Shown here piece after piece: positions 7,590 to 16,473 of a DNA stretch of 64,000 bases (the stretch's first letter is position 1; each line of letters opens with the position of its first letter). The translations under genes were made by a program, and so were the position numbers. The stretch lies in assembly GCF_009363155.1 (NCBI RefSeq), contig NZ_CP045302.1, positions 2,773,001 to 2,837,000 of the forward strand. Reading direction: 5' to 3'. This DNA is from Azotobacter salinestris. Its GTDB lineage: Bacteria; Pseudomonadota; Gammaproteobacteria; Pseudomonadales; Pseudomonadaceae. The notes under the pieces were generated by a model. It was not told where the DNA came from and made no database searches. It saw only the letters and a program-made list of their open reading frames with translations.

Positions 7590-8747
7590 ATGCAGAGAAT
7601 CGCGATCGACGAACGGCCGGACTGGCGGCGAACCGCCGAACGGCTCGGCTTCCACTTCCACACCATCGACGGCGAGGCCTACTGGGACGAGCGCGCCTAC
7701 TACCGCTTCAGCCTCGCCCAGGTCGAGCAGGACATCGAGGCGCCGACCAACGAGCTGCACGCGATGTGCATGGATCTGGTCGACCGGGTGGTGCACAGCG
7801 AGGAGCTGCTCGCGCGCCTGGCGATCCCGCCGGCGTTCCACGAGCTGATCCGCACCTCCTGGGTCGAGGGCCATCCGCACCTCTACGGGCGCATGGACTT
7901 CTCCTACGACGGGCGCGGGCCGGCCAGGCTGCTCGAGCTGAACTACGATACCCCGACCAGCCTCTACGAGAGCGCCGCCTTCCAGTGGGGCTGGCTGGAG
8001 GAGTGCATGGCCCTCGGCAGGCTGCCGCGCCACGCCGACCAGTTCAACAGCATCGAGGACCAGCTGCGCCAGGCGCTCTCCGAGCTGGGCATCCGCCGGC
8101 CCTTCTACTTCGCCTCGATCCGCGGCTCGGCCGAGGACCGCGGCACCACCGACTACCTGCGCGGGATCGCCGAGCAGGTGGGCATCGCGACCCGGCACAT
8201 CGACCTCGAGGACATCGGCCTGAACGCTGCCGGCCGCTTCGTCGACCTGGAGGAGCGCTGGATTCCCCACCTGTTCAAGCTGCATCCCTGGGAGTTCGTC
8301 TTCCACGAGCCGTTCGGCGCGGCGCTGGCCGATTGCGACACGCAGTTCTTCGAGCCGCCCTGGAAGGCGGTGCTCTCCAACAAGGGCATCCTGCCGCTGC
8401 TCTGGGAGTTCCACGAAGGCCATCCGAACCTGCTGCCCTGCCATCTGGACACGGATGCCGCGAAGCCGGTGCCCAAAGGCTGGGTGCGCAAGCCCTTCTT
8501 CTCCCGCGAGGGGGCCAACGTGGAGCTGTGCACGGCGGCGGGCGAGACCTTCCGGGTCGATGGTCCCTACACCGACGCGCCCTACATCCTGCAGGCCTGC
8601 GCGCCGCTGCCGCGCTTCGCCGGCGGCTACACCCTGATCGGCTCCTGGGTGATCGGCGACAACGCCGCGGGCATGGGCATCCGCGAGGACGACGGCCCGA
8701 TCACCCGCGATTCCAGCCGCTTCCTGCCGCACGTCATCCTCGACTGA
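7590..8747 (+). CDS. yjfC: YjfC-like ATP-grasp protein (glutathionylspermidine synthase family)
   Basis: The protein has 385 residues, matching YjfC/YgiC, which resemble the synthetase half of glutathionylspermidine synthase but lack its amidase half. Recognisable family segments are GRMDFSYDGRGPARLLELN (about 100-118), DTPTSLYESAAFQWGWLEE, PPWKAVLSNKGILPLLWE and KPFFSREGANVEL near 294-306, the ATP-grasp Lys and loop. The expected chemistry is ATP-dependent amide ligation to an unknown substrate; whether spermidine or glutathione is used cannot be told. GAGGAGG gives a strong ribosome site. It is the last gene of the cluster; no clear terminator follows. Confidence 0.85.
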   Translation: MQRIAIDERPDWRRTAERLGFHFHTIDGEAYWDERAYYRFSLAQVEQDIEAPTNELHAMCMDLVDRVVHSEELLARLAIPPAFHELIRTSWVEGHPHLYGRMDFSYDGRGPARLLELNYDTPTSLYESAAFQWGWLEECMALGRLPRHADQFNSIEDQLRQALSELGIRRPFYFASIRGSAEDRGTTDYLRGIAEQVGIATRHIDLEDIGLNAAGRFVDLEERWIPHLFKLHPWEFVFHEPFGAALADCDTQFFEPPWKAVLSNKGILPLLWEFHEGHPNLLPCHLDTDAAKPVPKGWVRKPFFSREGANVELCTAAGETFRVDGPYTDAPYILQACAPLPRFAGGYTLIGSWVIGDNAAGMGIREDDGPITRDSSRFLPHVILD

Positions 8748-8842
8748 AGGCCCGGCGCCGCAGGCCTGCAGTGCGGCGTCCAGTGGTAACAGGTGCCCGA
8801 ACCGAAGTGGCCGGATAGCGTCACAGCACGGTTACGCTGGAT

Positions 8843-9013
8843 TCATCGCCTTGTTGCCCTGTGTGCAGGGAGATGATGCGGGGCCTGCAATCGCGCCTGT
8901 AACTGCGCGATGAACACCTCCGCTTTGATCTGGTTTGGGAAATGCACCTGGTATTGATTCAACCAGACTGTGCAGCCGGTTTCGCCATTGATCTTTTCCA
9001 TTCTTATTATCAT
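8843..9013 (-). CDS. Possible small protein of unknown function
   Basis: From the ATG at 9013 a 56-residue frame runs MIIRMEKINGETGCTVWLNQ and on through helical, reasonably balanced sequence (VFIAQLQARLQAP) to a Lys/Arg/His-rich end. I do not recognise it, and no strong ribosome site precedes either Met. It lies next to an IS5-type element in lower-GC DNA and could be a remnant. This is weak support only. Confidence 0.3.
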   Translation of the reverse strand: MIIRMEKINGETGCTVWLNQYQVHFPNQIKAEVFIAQLQARLQAPHHLPAHRATRR

Positions 9014-9085
9014 TTTCGGAGCCCGGAACAATTGAAGTAAATCGAAATGCCCTTGCAATCGAATGCTTGGCTTTCAAGTACTCAG

Positions 9086-10279
9086 GGAAATCCTGAAAAA
9101 GACTTCCCGATTCTGGTGAAATACACCCGCTCCCTTGTCCGAGTTTCCCGATGAAGCAACTGTCCTTCGCCGATGCCGAGTATGCCGGCAAGCGCAAGCA
9201 GACCCGCCGCGAGCGCTTCCTGCTCGAGATGGACCAGGTGGTGCCGTGGCAGGGGCTGATCGCCCTGATCGAGCCCTACTATCCCAAGGGCGAAGGCGGT
9301 CGGCCCGCCTACCCGCTGGCAGCCATGCTGCGCGTGCACCTGATGCAGAACTGGTTCGGCTACAGCGATCCGGCGATGGAGGAAGCGCTGTACGAAACCA
9401 CTCTCCTGCGCCAGTTCGCCGGCCTGAGCCTGGAGCGCATCCCGGACGAAACGACCCTCCTCAACTTCCGTCGCCTGCTGGAGAAGCACGAACTGGCCGG
9501 GGGAATACTGGAGGTGATCAACGGCTATCTGGGCGAGCGCGGACTGTCGCTGCGCCAGGGCACCATTGTCGACGCCACCCTGATCCATGCGCCGAGCTCG
9601 ACGAAGAACAAGGACGGCAAGCGCGACCCGGAAATGCACTCGACGAAGAAGGGCAACCAGTACTACTTCGGCGCAAAAGCTCACATTGGTGCCGACGCTG
9701 AGTCGGGTCTGGTGCACAGCGTGGTGGTCACGGCAGCCAACGTGGCAGATGTCACCCAAGTCGACCAACTGCTGCATGGCGAGGAAAACGTAGTGAGTGC
9801 CGATGCGGGCTATACCGGCGTAGAGAAGCGCCCCGAGCATGAAGGTCGGCAGGTCATCTGGCAGGTCGCGGCCCGGCGCAGTACCTACAAGAAGCATGGC
9901 AAGCGTAGCGCCTTATACAAAGCGATCCGCAAGATCGAGAAGGCCAAGGCCCAGGTACGAGCCAAGGTCGAACATCCGTTCCGCGTGATCAAGCGCCAGT
10001 TTGGCTACACCAAGGTGCGCTTCCGGGGATTGGCCAAAAACACGTCACAGTTGGTGACGCTGTTCGCCTTGTCGAATCTGTGGATGGCGCGCCGATATTT
10101 ACTGGCGAATGCAGGAGAGGTGCGCCTGTAATGCGGGAAACGGTTGCTGCGACGTGCTCGCGGCAGCTAAAAAACGCAGAAACGAGCGGGTGATCTGATC
10201 GTTTTTGATCGATTCTCCGCTTTCAAAGTCGGCGGGGGGCTGAAGTCAGCCAGAAATACATGACTACTTCAGACCATCC
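9086..10279 (+). mobile_element. IS5-family insertion sequence, copy 1 (1194 bp)
   Basis: The ends are GGAAATCCTGAAAAAG and, inverted, GGATGGTCTGAAGTAG. TCAG flanks both sides (9082-9085 and 10280-10283), the 4-bp duplication expected of IS5-type elements. The second copy at 34917-36110 has the same length and is flanked by CTAA. The exact edge could slide by one base because of neighbouring G/C. Confidence 0.9.
9151..10131 (+). CDS. IS5-family transposase
   Basis: The protein has 326 residues. The N-terminal domain contains VPWQGLIALIEPYYPKGEGG and PLAAMLRVHLMQNWFGYSDP, typical of the IS5 group. The catalytic Asp residues are in GTIVDATLIHAP and VSADAGYTGVEKR, and the Glu lies in KVEHPFRVIKRQFGYTKVRF, with the usual R(3)E(6)K spacing. 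The frame is intact, with ATG following TTCCCG at 9145-9150. Confidence 0.93.
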   Translation: MKQLSFADAEYAGKRKQTRRERFLLEMDQVVPWQGLIALIEPYYPKGEGGRPAYPLAAMLRVHLMQNWFGYSDPAMEEALYETTLLRQFAGLSLERIPDETTLLNFRRLLEKHELAGGILEVINGYLGERGLSLRQGTIVDATLIHAPSSTKNKDGKRDPEMHSTKKGNQYYFGAKAHIGADAESGLVHSVVVTAANVADVTQVDQLLHGEENVVSADAGYTGVEKRPEHEGRQVIWQVAARRSTYKKHGKRSALYKAIRKIEKAKAQVRAKVEHPFRVIKRQFGYTKVRFRGLAKNTSQLVTLFALSNLWMARRYLLANAGEVRL

Positions 10280-10283
10280 TCAG

Positions 10284-10603
10284 GCGATAATGACCATGAG
10301 CCATGATTTCGGCATTTATTCAATGCCGGCATGACACCTATGGCCCGGCAGTTCTCTTGCAAAGTTGCAAAACCCAGCATGCCCACTTTCATGGCCGTCA
10401 TTGAAGTATTCATCGGCGAGGTCTTCACCTCCTAGCATGAAAAAGGCGCTGACCATGTCGCTTCGGCTCATGGTGTTACTGATCAGCGCCAATGCTGAAC
10501 ATATTTACACTGAATATATTTACCTTGTGCATTTCATCGAAAGATGGGGTATGGCCTGCTGAATGTAATCTAGCATGAAAAAGTTCAACTCCTCCTTCCA
10601 AAT
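10284..10603. other. Intergenic DNA, no gene recognised
   Basis: This 320-bp stretch lies between the IS5-type element and the membrane-protein gene and is lower in GC than its surroundings. Short frames exist but none has a ribosome site or protein-like sequence. AT-rich segments near 10500-10530 could hold the promoter of the next gene. I see no RNA gene. Confidence 0.4.
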
Positions 10604-10617
10604 AAGGAATATTCCTT
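10604..10617 (+). promoter_or_regulatory. Perfect palindrome containing the ribosome site
   Basis: AAGGAATATTCCTT is a perfect 14-base palindrome ending immediately before the ATG at 10618. Its left arm, AAGGA, is the only Shine-Dalgarno sequence, so arm pairing or a bound dimer would hide it. Confidence 0.45.
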
Positions 10618-11574
10618 ATGGCTAACTTACCCGTCGATTCCCCCGCAGCCTTACAGCAGTCCACCTCGGCTTCCGGCGTTTCCTGGGGCGCCATACTGGC
10701 TGGCGCAGCGGGGGCAGCCGCACTGTCACTGATCCTGACGTTGCTGGGCGCGGGCCTCGGATTTTCGGTCGCGTCGCCATGGGTAGGCCGGGGCATGAGC
10801 GCTGAAGGAATAGGCGTCTCGACCATTATCTGGCTCGCGCTTACCCAGATTCTTGCTTCTGGGTTGGGCGGCTACATCGCCGGTCGTCTACGGGTGAAAT
10901 GGGCGAACATGCACGGCGACGAGGTGTATTTTCGCGATACGGCGCATGGCTTCCTTGCCTGGGCAGTGGCCACACTGGTGACGGCCGCCCTTTTGGTCGG
11001 CACGGTGAGCCATATTGTGAGTAGCGGCGTACAAGCCGGCGCCACCGTCGCATCGGGTGCCGCCACTGCGGCGACCCAGGCGGCAGGCAGCATGGCGCGT
11101 GATACTAGCAGCCAGGATTATGGTTATTTCGTCGATAGCCTGTTCCGCAGCGATCGCCCCGTTAGCGATGACGCTGCCGCTCATACCGTTGTGGTGCGCA
11201 TTTTTGCCAAAAGCTTGAGCAGCGGCGGGCAAATGACCGGCCAAGACCGTGCCTATCTGGCACAACTGATTTCTCAACGCACCGGCCTCAGCCAGGCAGA
11301 AGCCGAGCAACGGGTCGATCAGGTCTATGCACAAACCCGCCAAGCGGTGGAGGACGCCAAAGTCGCCGCGAAAAAAGCCGTCGACACCGCGGCTACCATT
11401 GCCGCCTGGACCTCGCTCTGGATGTTCGTTGTGCTGCTATGCGGCGCCTTCTTCGCCAGCTTCGCCGCAACCTTCGGCGGGCGCCAACGGGATGCCGTGG
11501 TTTACCACGATGACCTGACGCGTCCCTCTGAAACGGCCTATGTCGCTTCCACCACTCCACCCATTCGTAATTAG
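10618..11574 (+). CDS. Multi-pass membrane protein of unknown function
   Basis: The protein has 318 residues with four likely membrane helices: about 24-50 (GAILAGAAGAAALSLILTLL), 62-86, 108-133, and 262-288 near the end. A helical soluble segment rich in Ala and Gln lies between helices three and four (residues 140-260), including LSQAEAEQRVDQVYAQTRQA. Similar proteins in pseudomonads are often labelled PhnA-like without evidence; I do not assign a function. An 8-12 base gap separates it from a 23-residue hydrophobic peptide gene, and the two probably form one transcript. GC is lower than in neighbouring genes. Confidence 0.75.
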   Translation: MANLPVDSPAALQQSTSASGVSWGAILAGAAGAAALSLILTLLGAGLGFSVASPWVGRGMSAEGIGVSTIIWLALTQILASGLGGYIAGRLRVKWANMHGDEVYFRDTAHGFLAWAVATLVTAALLVGTVSHIVSSGVQAGATVASGAATAATQAAGSMARDTSSQDYGYFVDSLFRSDRPVSDDAAAHTVVVRIFAKSLSSGGQMTGQDRAYLAQLISQRTGLSQAEAEQRVDQVYAQTRQAVEDAKVAAKKAVDTAATIAAWTSLWMFVVLLCGAFFASFAATFGGRQRDAVVYHDDLTRPSETAYVASTTPPIRN

Positions 11575-11584
11575 GAGAATAACG

Positions 11585-11656
11585 ATGCGCTCGATACTGC
11601 TGTGGCTCCTCGGTGTTCCGATCCCGCTCATCATCCTGATCGCGTTGTTTTTGTAG
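11585..11656 (+). CDS. 23-residue hydrophobic membrane peptide
   Basis: ATG at 11585 opens 23 codons ending at TAG 11654-11656. The peptide starts MRSILLWLLGVPIP and continues LIILIALFL, a single membrane helix with a positively charged start. AGGAG ends five bases before the ATG. It starts 10 bases after the preceding membrane-protein gene. Near-identical tiny proteins are, to my recollection, common in proteobacterial genomes and unnamed. The strong ribosome site and clean helix support it as real. Confidence 0.65.
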   Translation: MRSILLWLLGVPIPLIILIALFL

Positions 11657-11909
11657 TGGTCGGATAAGGCAGGATAACCTTTCTTGCTGGCCCTGGCGTG
11701 GCGAACAAGAAATAGCGGGTTCGTGGCACCTCCAGCCTTTCAGCCTGTTCGGAAGAGTTGCCCCGTCCTCTGGGCGGCGCGGCCGGAACGGCACACCGCA
11801 CGCGGCTGGCGGCCCGTTGCCGAAGGCCGCATCCCTGAACGCATCGACTCAAGGTAGATCAGCGCCGGTTGCTTGCAGGCGGGTTTCCAGAAGGTCTGTG
11901 AAGTGGGAA

Positions 11910-11933
11910 CCCCTCTCGCGGGAAGGAGAGGGG
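11910..11933. terminator. GC-rich hairpin between convergent genes
   Basis: CCCCTCTC and GAGAGGGG form an 8-bp stem around an 8-base loop. It lies between the plus-strand membrane-peptide gene and the 3' end of the minus-strand chemoreceptor. There is no T-tract, so termination is possible but unproven. The rest of 11657-11985 shows no gene. Confidence 0.4.
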
Positions 11934-11985
11934 GATGACGAACACGGGCGCTGAAGAAAGGAAACGCTCCCGCGCGTCGTGGCGG

Positions 11986-13689
11986 TCAGAAGGCTTCCCA
12001 CTGCTCCTCGGCAACGATCGGCGCGGGCCTGGCGCGTTTTTTAGCCAGCTCCGGCCGGCGCTGCTGGTGCGCCGCGTCGTTTCGCTCCCGAATTTCCTGT
12101 GGCGCTGCGCGTGGCGGCTCCGCGCCCAGCTGGAACACCGCCACCGCCTCCTCCAGCTGCCGCGCCTGCCCGGCCAGCGAGGCCGAGGCCGCCGAGGCCT
12201 CCTGCACCAGCGCCGCGTTCTGCTGGGTCACCTCGTCCATCTGCGCGACCGCCGTGTTCACCTGGGCGATCCCCTCGCTCTGCTCGTGCGAGGCCGCCGA
12301 GATCTCGTCGATGATGTCGGTCACCCGGTGCACCGAACGCACCACCTCCTCCATGGTCCGGCCGGCCTGCTCGGCCAGCTGCGCGCCGTCGCCGACCCGC
12401 TGGGTGGAGGCCTCGATCAGCGCCTTGATCTCCCGCGCCGCCTCCGCCGAACGCCCGGCCAGGTTGCGCACCTCGCCGGCCACCACCGCGAAGCCGCGAC
12501 CCTGCTCGCCGGCGCGTGCCGCCTCCACCGAGGCATTCAGGGCGAGGATGTTGGTCTGGAAGGCGATCGAGTCGATCACCCCGACGATCTTGGCGATCTG
12601 CTGCGAGCTGTCGCTGATCTCGCGCATGGTCTCCACCACCCGGCCGACCACTGCGCGGCCCTGCCCGGCGGTGCCCGACGCGTCGTTGGCCAGCGCGCTG
12701 GCCTGGCGGGCGTTGTCGGCGTTCTGCCTCACCGTGGCGGTCAGCTCCTCCATGCTCGCCGCGGTTTCCTCCAGCGAGGCCGCCTGCTGCTCGGTGCGCG
12801 AGGACAGGTCGGCGTTGCCGCTGGCGATCTGCTGCGCGCCGACCAGGATCGAGCCGCTGCCGGCGCGCACGCTGCCGACGATGCGCACCAGGCTTTCCTG
12901 CATCTCGCGCAGCGCGCCCAGCAACTGGCCGATCTCGTTGCGCGAGGTGACCGGGATCGCCTGCGAGAGATCCGCCTGGGCCAGGCGCTGCACATGGCCC
13001 ACCGCCTCGTGCACCGGGCGGACCACGAAGCCCATCAGCATCGCCCGCAGGGCCAGCATCAGCAGCAGGGCGACGGCCAGGGCGATAGTGCCGACGATGG
13101 CGAAATCCCGGAGGCTCGCGTGATAGTCGTCCAGCTGCCGTGCGCCATGGGTTTCGAGGGAGGTCATGGCTTCCGCCAGGTCCTGGGCGACCTGCGGGCC
13201 GCGCTTGAAGATCATGTCGTCCTCGAGCTGGTCGAAGGCGGCGGTGTCGTCCTCCTTCCAGGCCAGCAGCTGCTTGTCGAGCGCCGCCAGGGATTCGTCC
13301 AGATCGGCGGCCACCCTTTCCAGCAACTGGCGCACGTCTTCCCGGGAGGCGGGCGGCATGGCCTTGAAGTCCGCCAGGGACTGGCCGGCCTGGCCGAGCA
13401 GCTGCTTGAGCTCGTCCTCCTGCTTCTGCCGCTCGACCATGCCGACCAGGCCGACGGAACTCATCTTGCCGTAGGCCTCCAGGTGGGCGAAGACCTTCAG
13501 GCGCAGCGTGTCGATCTGGCGCAGCAGGTCGATGCGCGTGGTGGTCCGCGTGCGCTCCTCGAGGGCCTGGTTGGCCATGGTGGTGCCGGTGTAGCCCAGC
13601 GCGGCGACGATGCCGAGCAGGAGCGCGAAACAGGCCAGGGTGGTGGTGACGATGGCTCTGATGCTCAGACTGCGTAGAAAACCCTGCAT
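11986..13689 (-). CDS. Methyl-accepting chemotaxis protein with C-terminal CheR-tether
   Basis: The protein has 567 residues. A first membrane helix (about 10-33) is followed by a roughly 160-residue periplasmic four-helix-type ligand domain, a second helix (about 197-218), a HAMP linker ([20 protein letters not shown]) and a long signalling coiled coil. The hairpin tip reads [40 protein letters not shown], the MCP consensus (quoted in part: [20 protein letters not shown]). The last residues EEQWEAF resemble the NWETF-type CheR/CheB-binding pentapeptide of high-abundance receptors such as Tar. The ligand is unknown. GGAGAG precedes the start. It is transcribed in the same direction as the EAL-GGDEF gene upstream. 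Confidence 0.93.
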   Translation of the reverse strand: MQGFLRSLSIRAIVTTTLACFALLLGIVAALGYTGTTMANQALEERTRTTTRIDLLRQIDTLRLKVFAHLEAYGKMSSVGLVGMVERQKQEDELKQLLGQAGQSLADFKAMPPASREDVRQLLERVAADLDESLAALDKQLLAWKEDDTAAFDQLEDDMIFKRGPQVAQDLAEAMTSLETHGARQLDDYHASLRDFAIVGTIALAVALLLMLALRAMLMGFVVRPVHEAVGHVQRLAQADLSQAIPVTSRNEIGQLLGALREMQESLVRIVGSVRAGSGSILVGAQQIASGNADLSSRTEQQAASLEETAASMEELTATVRQNADNARQASALANDASGTAGQGRAVVGRVVETMREISDSSQQIAKIVGVIDSIAFQTNILALNASVEAARAGEQGRGFAVVAGEVRNLAGRSAEAAREIKALIEASTQRVGDGAQLAEQAGRTMEEVVRSVHRVTDIIDEISAASHEQSEGIAQVNTAVAQMDEVTQQNAALVQEASAASASLAGQARQLEEAVAVFQLGAEPPRAAPQEIRERNDAAHQQRRPELAKKRARPAPIVAEEQWEAF

Positions 13690-13812
13690 GGAACTCTCCG
13701 TAAGACTGGTGCGCAGCGCCGGCTCGGGCCGGCGCCGCCTCGAATCGCCCGGTCGGTCCGGCTCGGGCCGGGACCAGGCTCGCTCGCATGTGCCCTGAAG
13801 CGCACCGCGGTA

Positions 13813-15618
13813 TCAGGTCGGGCCTTCGGGCCCCCGCGCCTGGCCGACCGCTTCTCCCCGCCGCGCCAGCCGGCGGGTGTCGACCACCCGCAGGCTGTTG
13901 CCGGGCAGGGCCTTGGCCTGCTGCTTGGCCTGCGAGGCCAGCTCGGCGAGCTGCGCGGCGTCCAGGTGCGCGCAGGCTTCGGGAAACAGGTGGACGGCGC
14001 CCAGCGACAGGCTGAGCAGCGGGAACGCGCGCTGCTGGCCCTGGCGGTCGTGGCTGCCGAAGTGGCCGGCCTCCAGGTGCTCGCGCTTGTAGTGGCGCCG
14101 GCAGTGCGCCGGGAATGCCTCCTGCAGGCGGGTCAGGCGCTGCCGCCAGTCGGGGGAGGTCAGCACCAGCAGGAAGTCGTCGCCGCCGATGTGGCCGAGG
14201 AAGTCGCACTGCGGGTCGATCTGGTTGCTCAGGCACTGGGCCAGGTCGAGCAGCACCTCGTCGCCCTTGGCGTAGCCGTAGCAGTCGTTGAATGGCTTGA
14301 AGTGGTCGATATCCACGTAGCAGACCAGCGCCTCGCGCGAGTTCTGCAGCAGGCGGGTCAGGCACTGCTGGATCGGCACGTTGCCCGGCAGCAGGGTCAG
14401 CGGGTTGGCGTGGCGGGCCTGCTGCAGCTTCTGTTCGGTGATCAGCCTGAGCACGTCGATGGCCCGGCCGATGCCCCGGTAGCGGCCGTCCTGGGTAATC
14501 ACGAAGTCTTCCTCGATGCGCTGGCGGGCGCGGCCGGTCAGCAGGCGGCTGACCTGCTGCAGGGAATGGCTCTGGTCGACGGCGAGGAAGTCCTCGCTCA
14601 TCAGCCGCTCGATCGCCTTGCGCGCGAACAGCTCGGGGCCGAAGGGCTTGAGCAGGGCATCGGAGAGCGCGTGGCGGTGTACCACACCGACCGGCCGCTG
14701 CCCGGCATCGAGGACCGCCAGCAGGTTCAGCGAGGCCTGGCGGCGGAACAGCTCGAGGACTTCGGCGACCGGCGTGCTGTCGGCCACCCCCGGCTGCTCG
14801 GTGAGCAGCGCGGCGAGGCCGGCGTCCTCCTCGGCGAGCAGCGCGCTGGACGGCCTGGGCTGCGGCAGGCAGGCGCGGACCTGTCTGGCCGGGCGCTCTT
14901 CGGGCCGGGCGAACAGGTAGCCCTGCAGCAGGTCGACGCCCATCTCGACCAGGGTGGCCAGCTCCTCCGGGCGCTCGATGCCCTCGGCGATGATCCGCGC
15001 CTGGGAGGCCCGCGCCATGCGCAGGATGGAGTCGACGAATTCGCGCTTGAGCGGATCGCGGTCGATGCCGTCGATGAAGTGGCGGTCGATCTTCACGTAG
15101 TCCGGGCGCAGCTCGGACCACAGGCGCAGGCTGGCGTAGCCGGCGCCGAGGTCGTCGAGGGCGATGGAGAAGCCCATGGCGCGGTAGTAGCACAGCGCTG
15201 TGTCGAGCAGGGCGAAGTCCTCGATGGGGGTCTGCTCGGTCAGCTCGATCACCACCTTGTGCGGCGGGATGCCCAGCGCGTTGAGCAGCTCCAGGGTGTG
15301 CCCGGTGCGCCGCTCCGGTTCCAGCAGCACCTCCGGCGAGACGTTGAGGAACAGCCGGCCATCCAGGTCGAGTTCGTGGAAGCGCCGGCAGGCGTTCTTG
15401 CGGCACAGGGCTTCGAGTTCGCTGAGGCGGCCGGCGTGGCGGGCGGCGCCGAACAGCGGCACGGGCGCGTGCAGCGGGCTGTTGGAGGGGCCGCGGCTGA
15501 GCGCCTCGTAGCCGTGGACGCACTGTTCGGAGAGGCTGAGGATGGGCTGGAACAGGGTATTCAGGGTGCCGCGGGCAAGGATCAGGTCCAGGGCGCTCAG
15601 CTGCTCGGTGACGGTCAT
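13813..15618 (-). CDS. EAL-CBS-GGDEF cyclic-di-GMP signalling protein
   Basis: The protein has 601 residues from the start MTVTEQLSALDL; an upstream ATG at 15645 would add nine. The EAL domain (about 10-250) keeps the catalytic set: YEALSRG, FLNVSPEVL, VVIELTEQ, IALDDLGAGYASL, YVKIDRHFI, IAEGIE and LLQGYLFA, so phosphodiesterase activity is expected. Two CBS repeats follow (about 270-400). A C-terminal GGDEF domain has YVDIDHFKPFNDCYGYAKGD and the signature GGDDF, compatible with cyclase activity or GTP sensing. The EAL-first order with CBS pair is a known cytoplasmic architecture; no membrane segment is seen. Confidence 0.9.
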   Translation of the reverse strand: MTVTEQLSALDLILARGTLNTLFQPILSLSEQCVHGYEALSRGPSNSPLHAPVPLFGAARHAGRLSELEALCRKNACRRFHELDLDGRLFLNVSPEVLLEPERRTGHTLELLNALGIPPHKVVIELTEQTPIEDFALLDTALCYYRAMGFSIALDDLGAGYASLRLWSELRPDYVKIDRHFIDGIDRDPLKREFVDSILRMARASQARIIAEGIERPEELATLVEMGVDLLQGYLFARPEERPARQVRACLPQPRPSSALLAEEDAGLAALLTEQPGVADSTPVAEVLELFRRQASLNLLAVLDAGQRPVGVVHRHALSDALLKPFGPELFARKAIERLMSEDFLAVDQSHSLQQVSRLLTGRARQRIEEDFVITQDGRYRGIGRAIDVLRLITEQKLQQARHANPLTLLPGNVPIQQCLTRLLQNSREALVCYVDIDHFKPFNDCYGYAKGDEVLLDLAQCLSNQIDPQCDFLGHIGGDDFLLVLTSPDWRQRLTRLQEAFPAHCRRHYKREHLEAGHFGSHDRQGQQRAFPLLSLSLGAVHLFPEACAHLDAAQLAELASQAKQQAKALPGNSLRVVDTRRLARRGEAVGQARGPEGPT

Positions 15619-15738
15619 GGAGGGACCCCCGCTGGGGTAAGGCAAATTGCCATGATTTCGATACGCGGCTATTGCACGACAAATCCATGACGGTTGTATG
15701 ACGTGCGTGCCAGATACGCCGAAAAGCGTTCCGTCCGC

Positions 15739-16359
15739 TCAGGGCGTCGGTCCGGGATCGCGCCAGTCGGACGGGGCGAGGGCCATCGACCGGCCGGACA
15801 GGGACAGCGCCAGGCGATCCAGCCAGGCCTCGATCGGCAGCCTCGGCGCCTGGGTGGCAGTACCGATGGCGAGCAGGCCGAGGATCAGGACGCCGGCCGG
15901 GATGCGCCGCAGCGCGAGCCGTTCGAGATGGCGCAAAAAGAGCAGGGCGCCGGCCATGCCGAGCAGGCAGCCGGCGATGGCTTCGGAGCGCGGGTGCGAG
16001 GCGGCGGCGACCTGGAACAGGCCGTACCACCAGGCCACGGCCAGGGCCGCCAGGGCGGCCGGCCAGCGCCAGGCGGAGCGGATCTGGCGGGCCAGCAGGC
16101 TGCCCAGGACCACCAGCATCAGGGTCGCGTTCATCGCCTGGCCACTGATGACCGTGATATCCAGCCAGCGGATGCCGAGACCCCAGCCCTTGAAGGCGAG
16201 CTTGCTCAGGGCGACCGGCAGGTAGCAGGCGAGCAGGGTGGCCAGCCAGGCGCCCAGCGCCCGCGGGGATCTGGCCGCCAGCAGCCAGAGGGCGATCACC
16301 GCGGCGGCGGGCAGCATGACCGACAGGTCGGAGTAGCGGGTCAGCCCCTCGGGCAGCAT
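15739..16359 (-). CDS. PAP2-superfamily-like membrane protein with altered active site
   Basis: The protein has 206 residues from the Met at 16359, which follows GGAAG at a good distance. A start at 16428 would add 23 Cys/Pro/Arg residues that do not look like protein from this family. Five or six membrane helices are visible. PAP2-type landmarks are present but altered: KLAFKGWG for the first motif, ISGQAMNATLM where the family has SGHA, and ASHPRSEAIAGCLLG for the last. Replacing the catalytic His of SGH by Gln suggests a weak or different activity. Lipid phosphate or undecaprenyl-PP phosphatases are the nearest relatives; substrate unknown. It is divergent from lpxO. Confidence 0.6.
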   Translation of the reverse strand: MLPEGLTRYSDLSVMLPAAAVIALWLLAARSPRALGAWLATLLACYLPVALSKLAFKGWGLGIRWLDITVISGQAMNATLMLVVLGSLLARQIRSAWRWPAALAALAVAWWYGLFQVAAASHPRSEAIAGCLLGMAGALLFLRHLERLALRRIPAGVLILGLLAIGTATQAPRLPIEAWLDRLALSLSGRSMALAPSDWRDPGPTP

Positions 16360-16473
16360 GCCGCTTCCGCGTCCGGGCAGCGTCGGTGACCGGCCGGCAC
16401 AGGCGCATGGCTGCCTGGCTGATGGCATCTCGGTGCCGTCCGGCGTAGCATGGGTTCTCTTCTTTTTCCAGTC

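Noticed and set aside
12041..16408. A very long minus-strand frame of over 1400 codons crossing two genes and their gap
   Set aside because: It is a frame-shifted shadow of the chemoreceptor and EAL-GGDEF genes. The sequence is dominated by Arg, Pro, Gly and Ala, as always in GC-rich antisense or off-frame reading.
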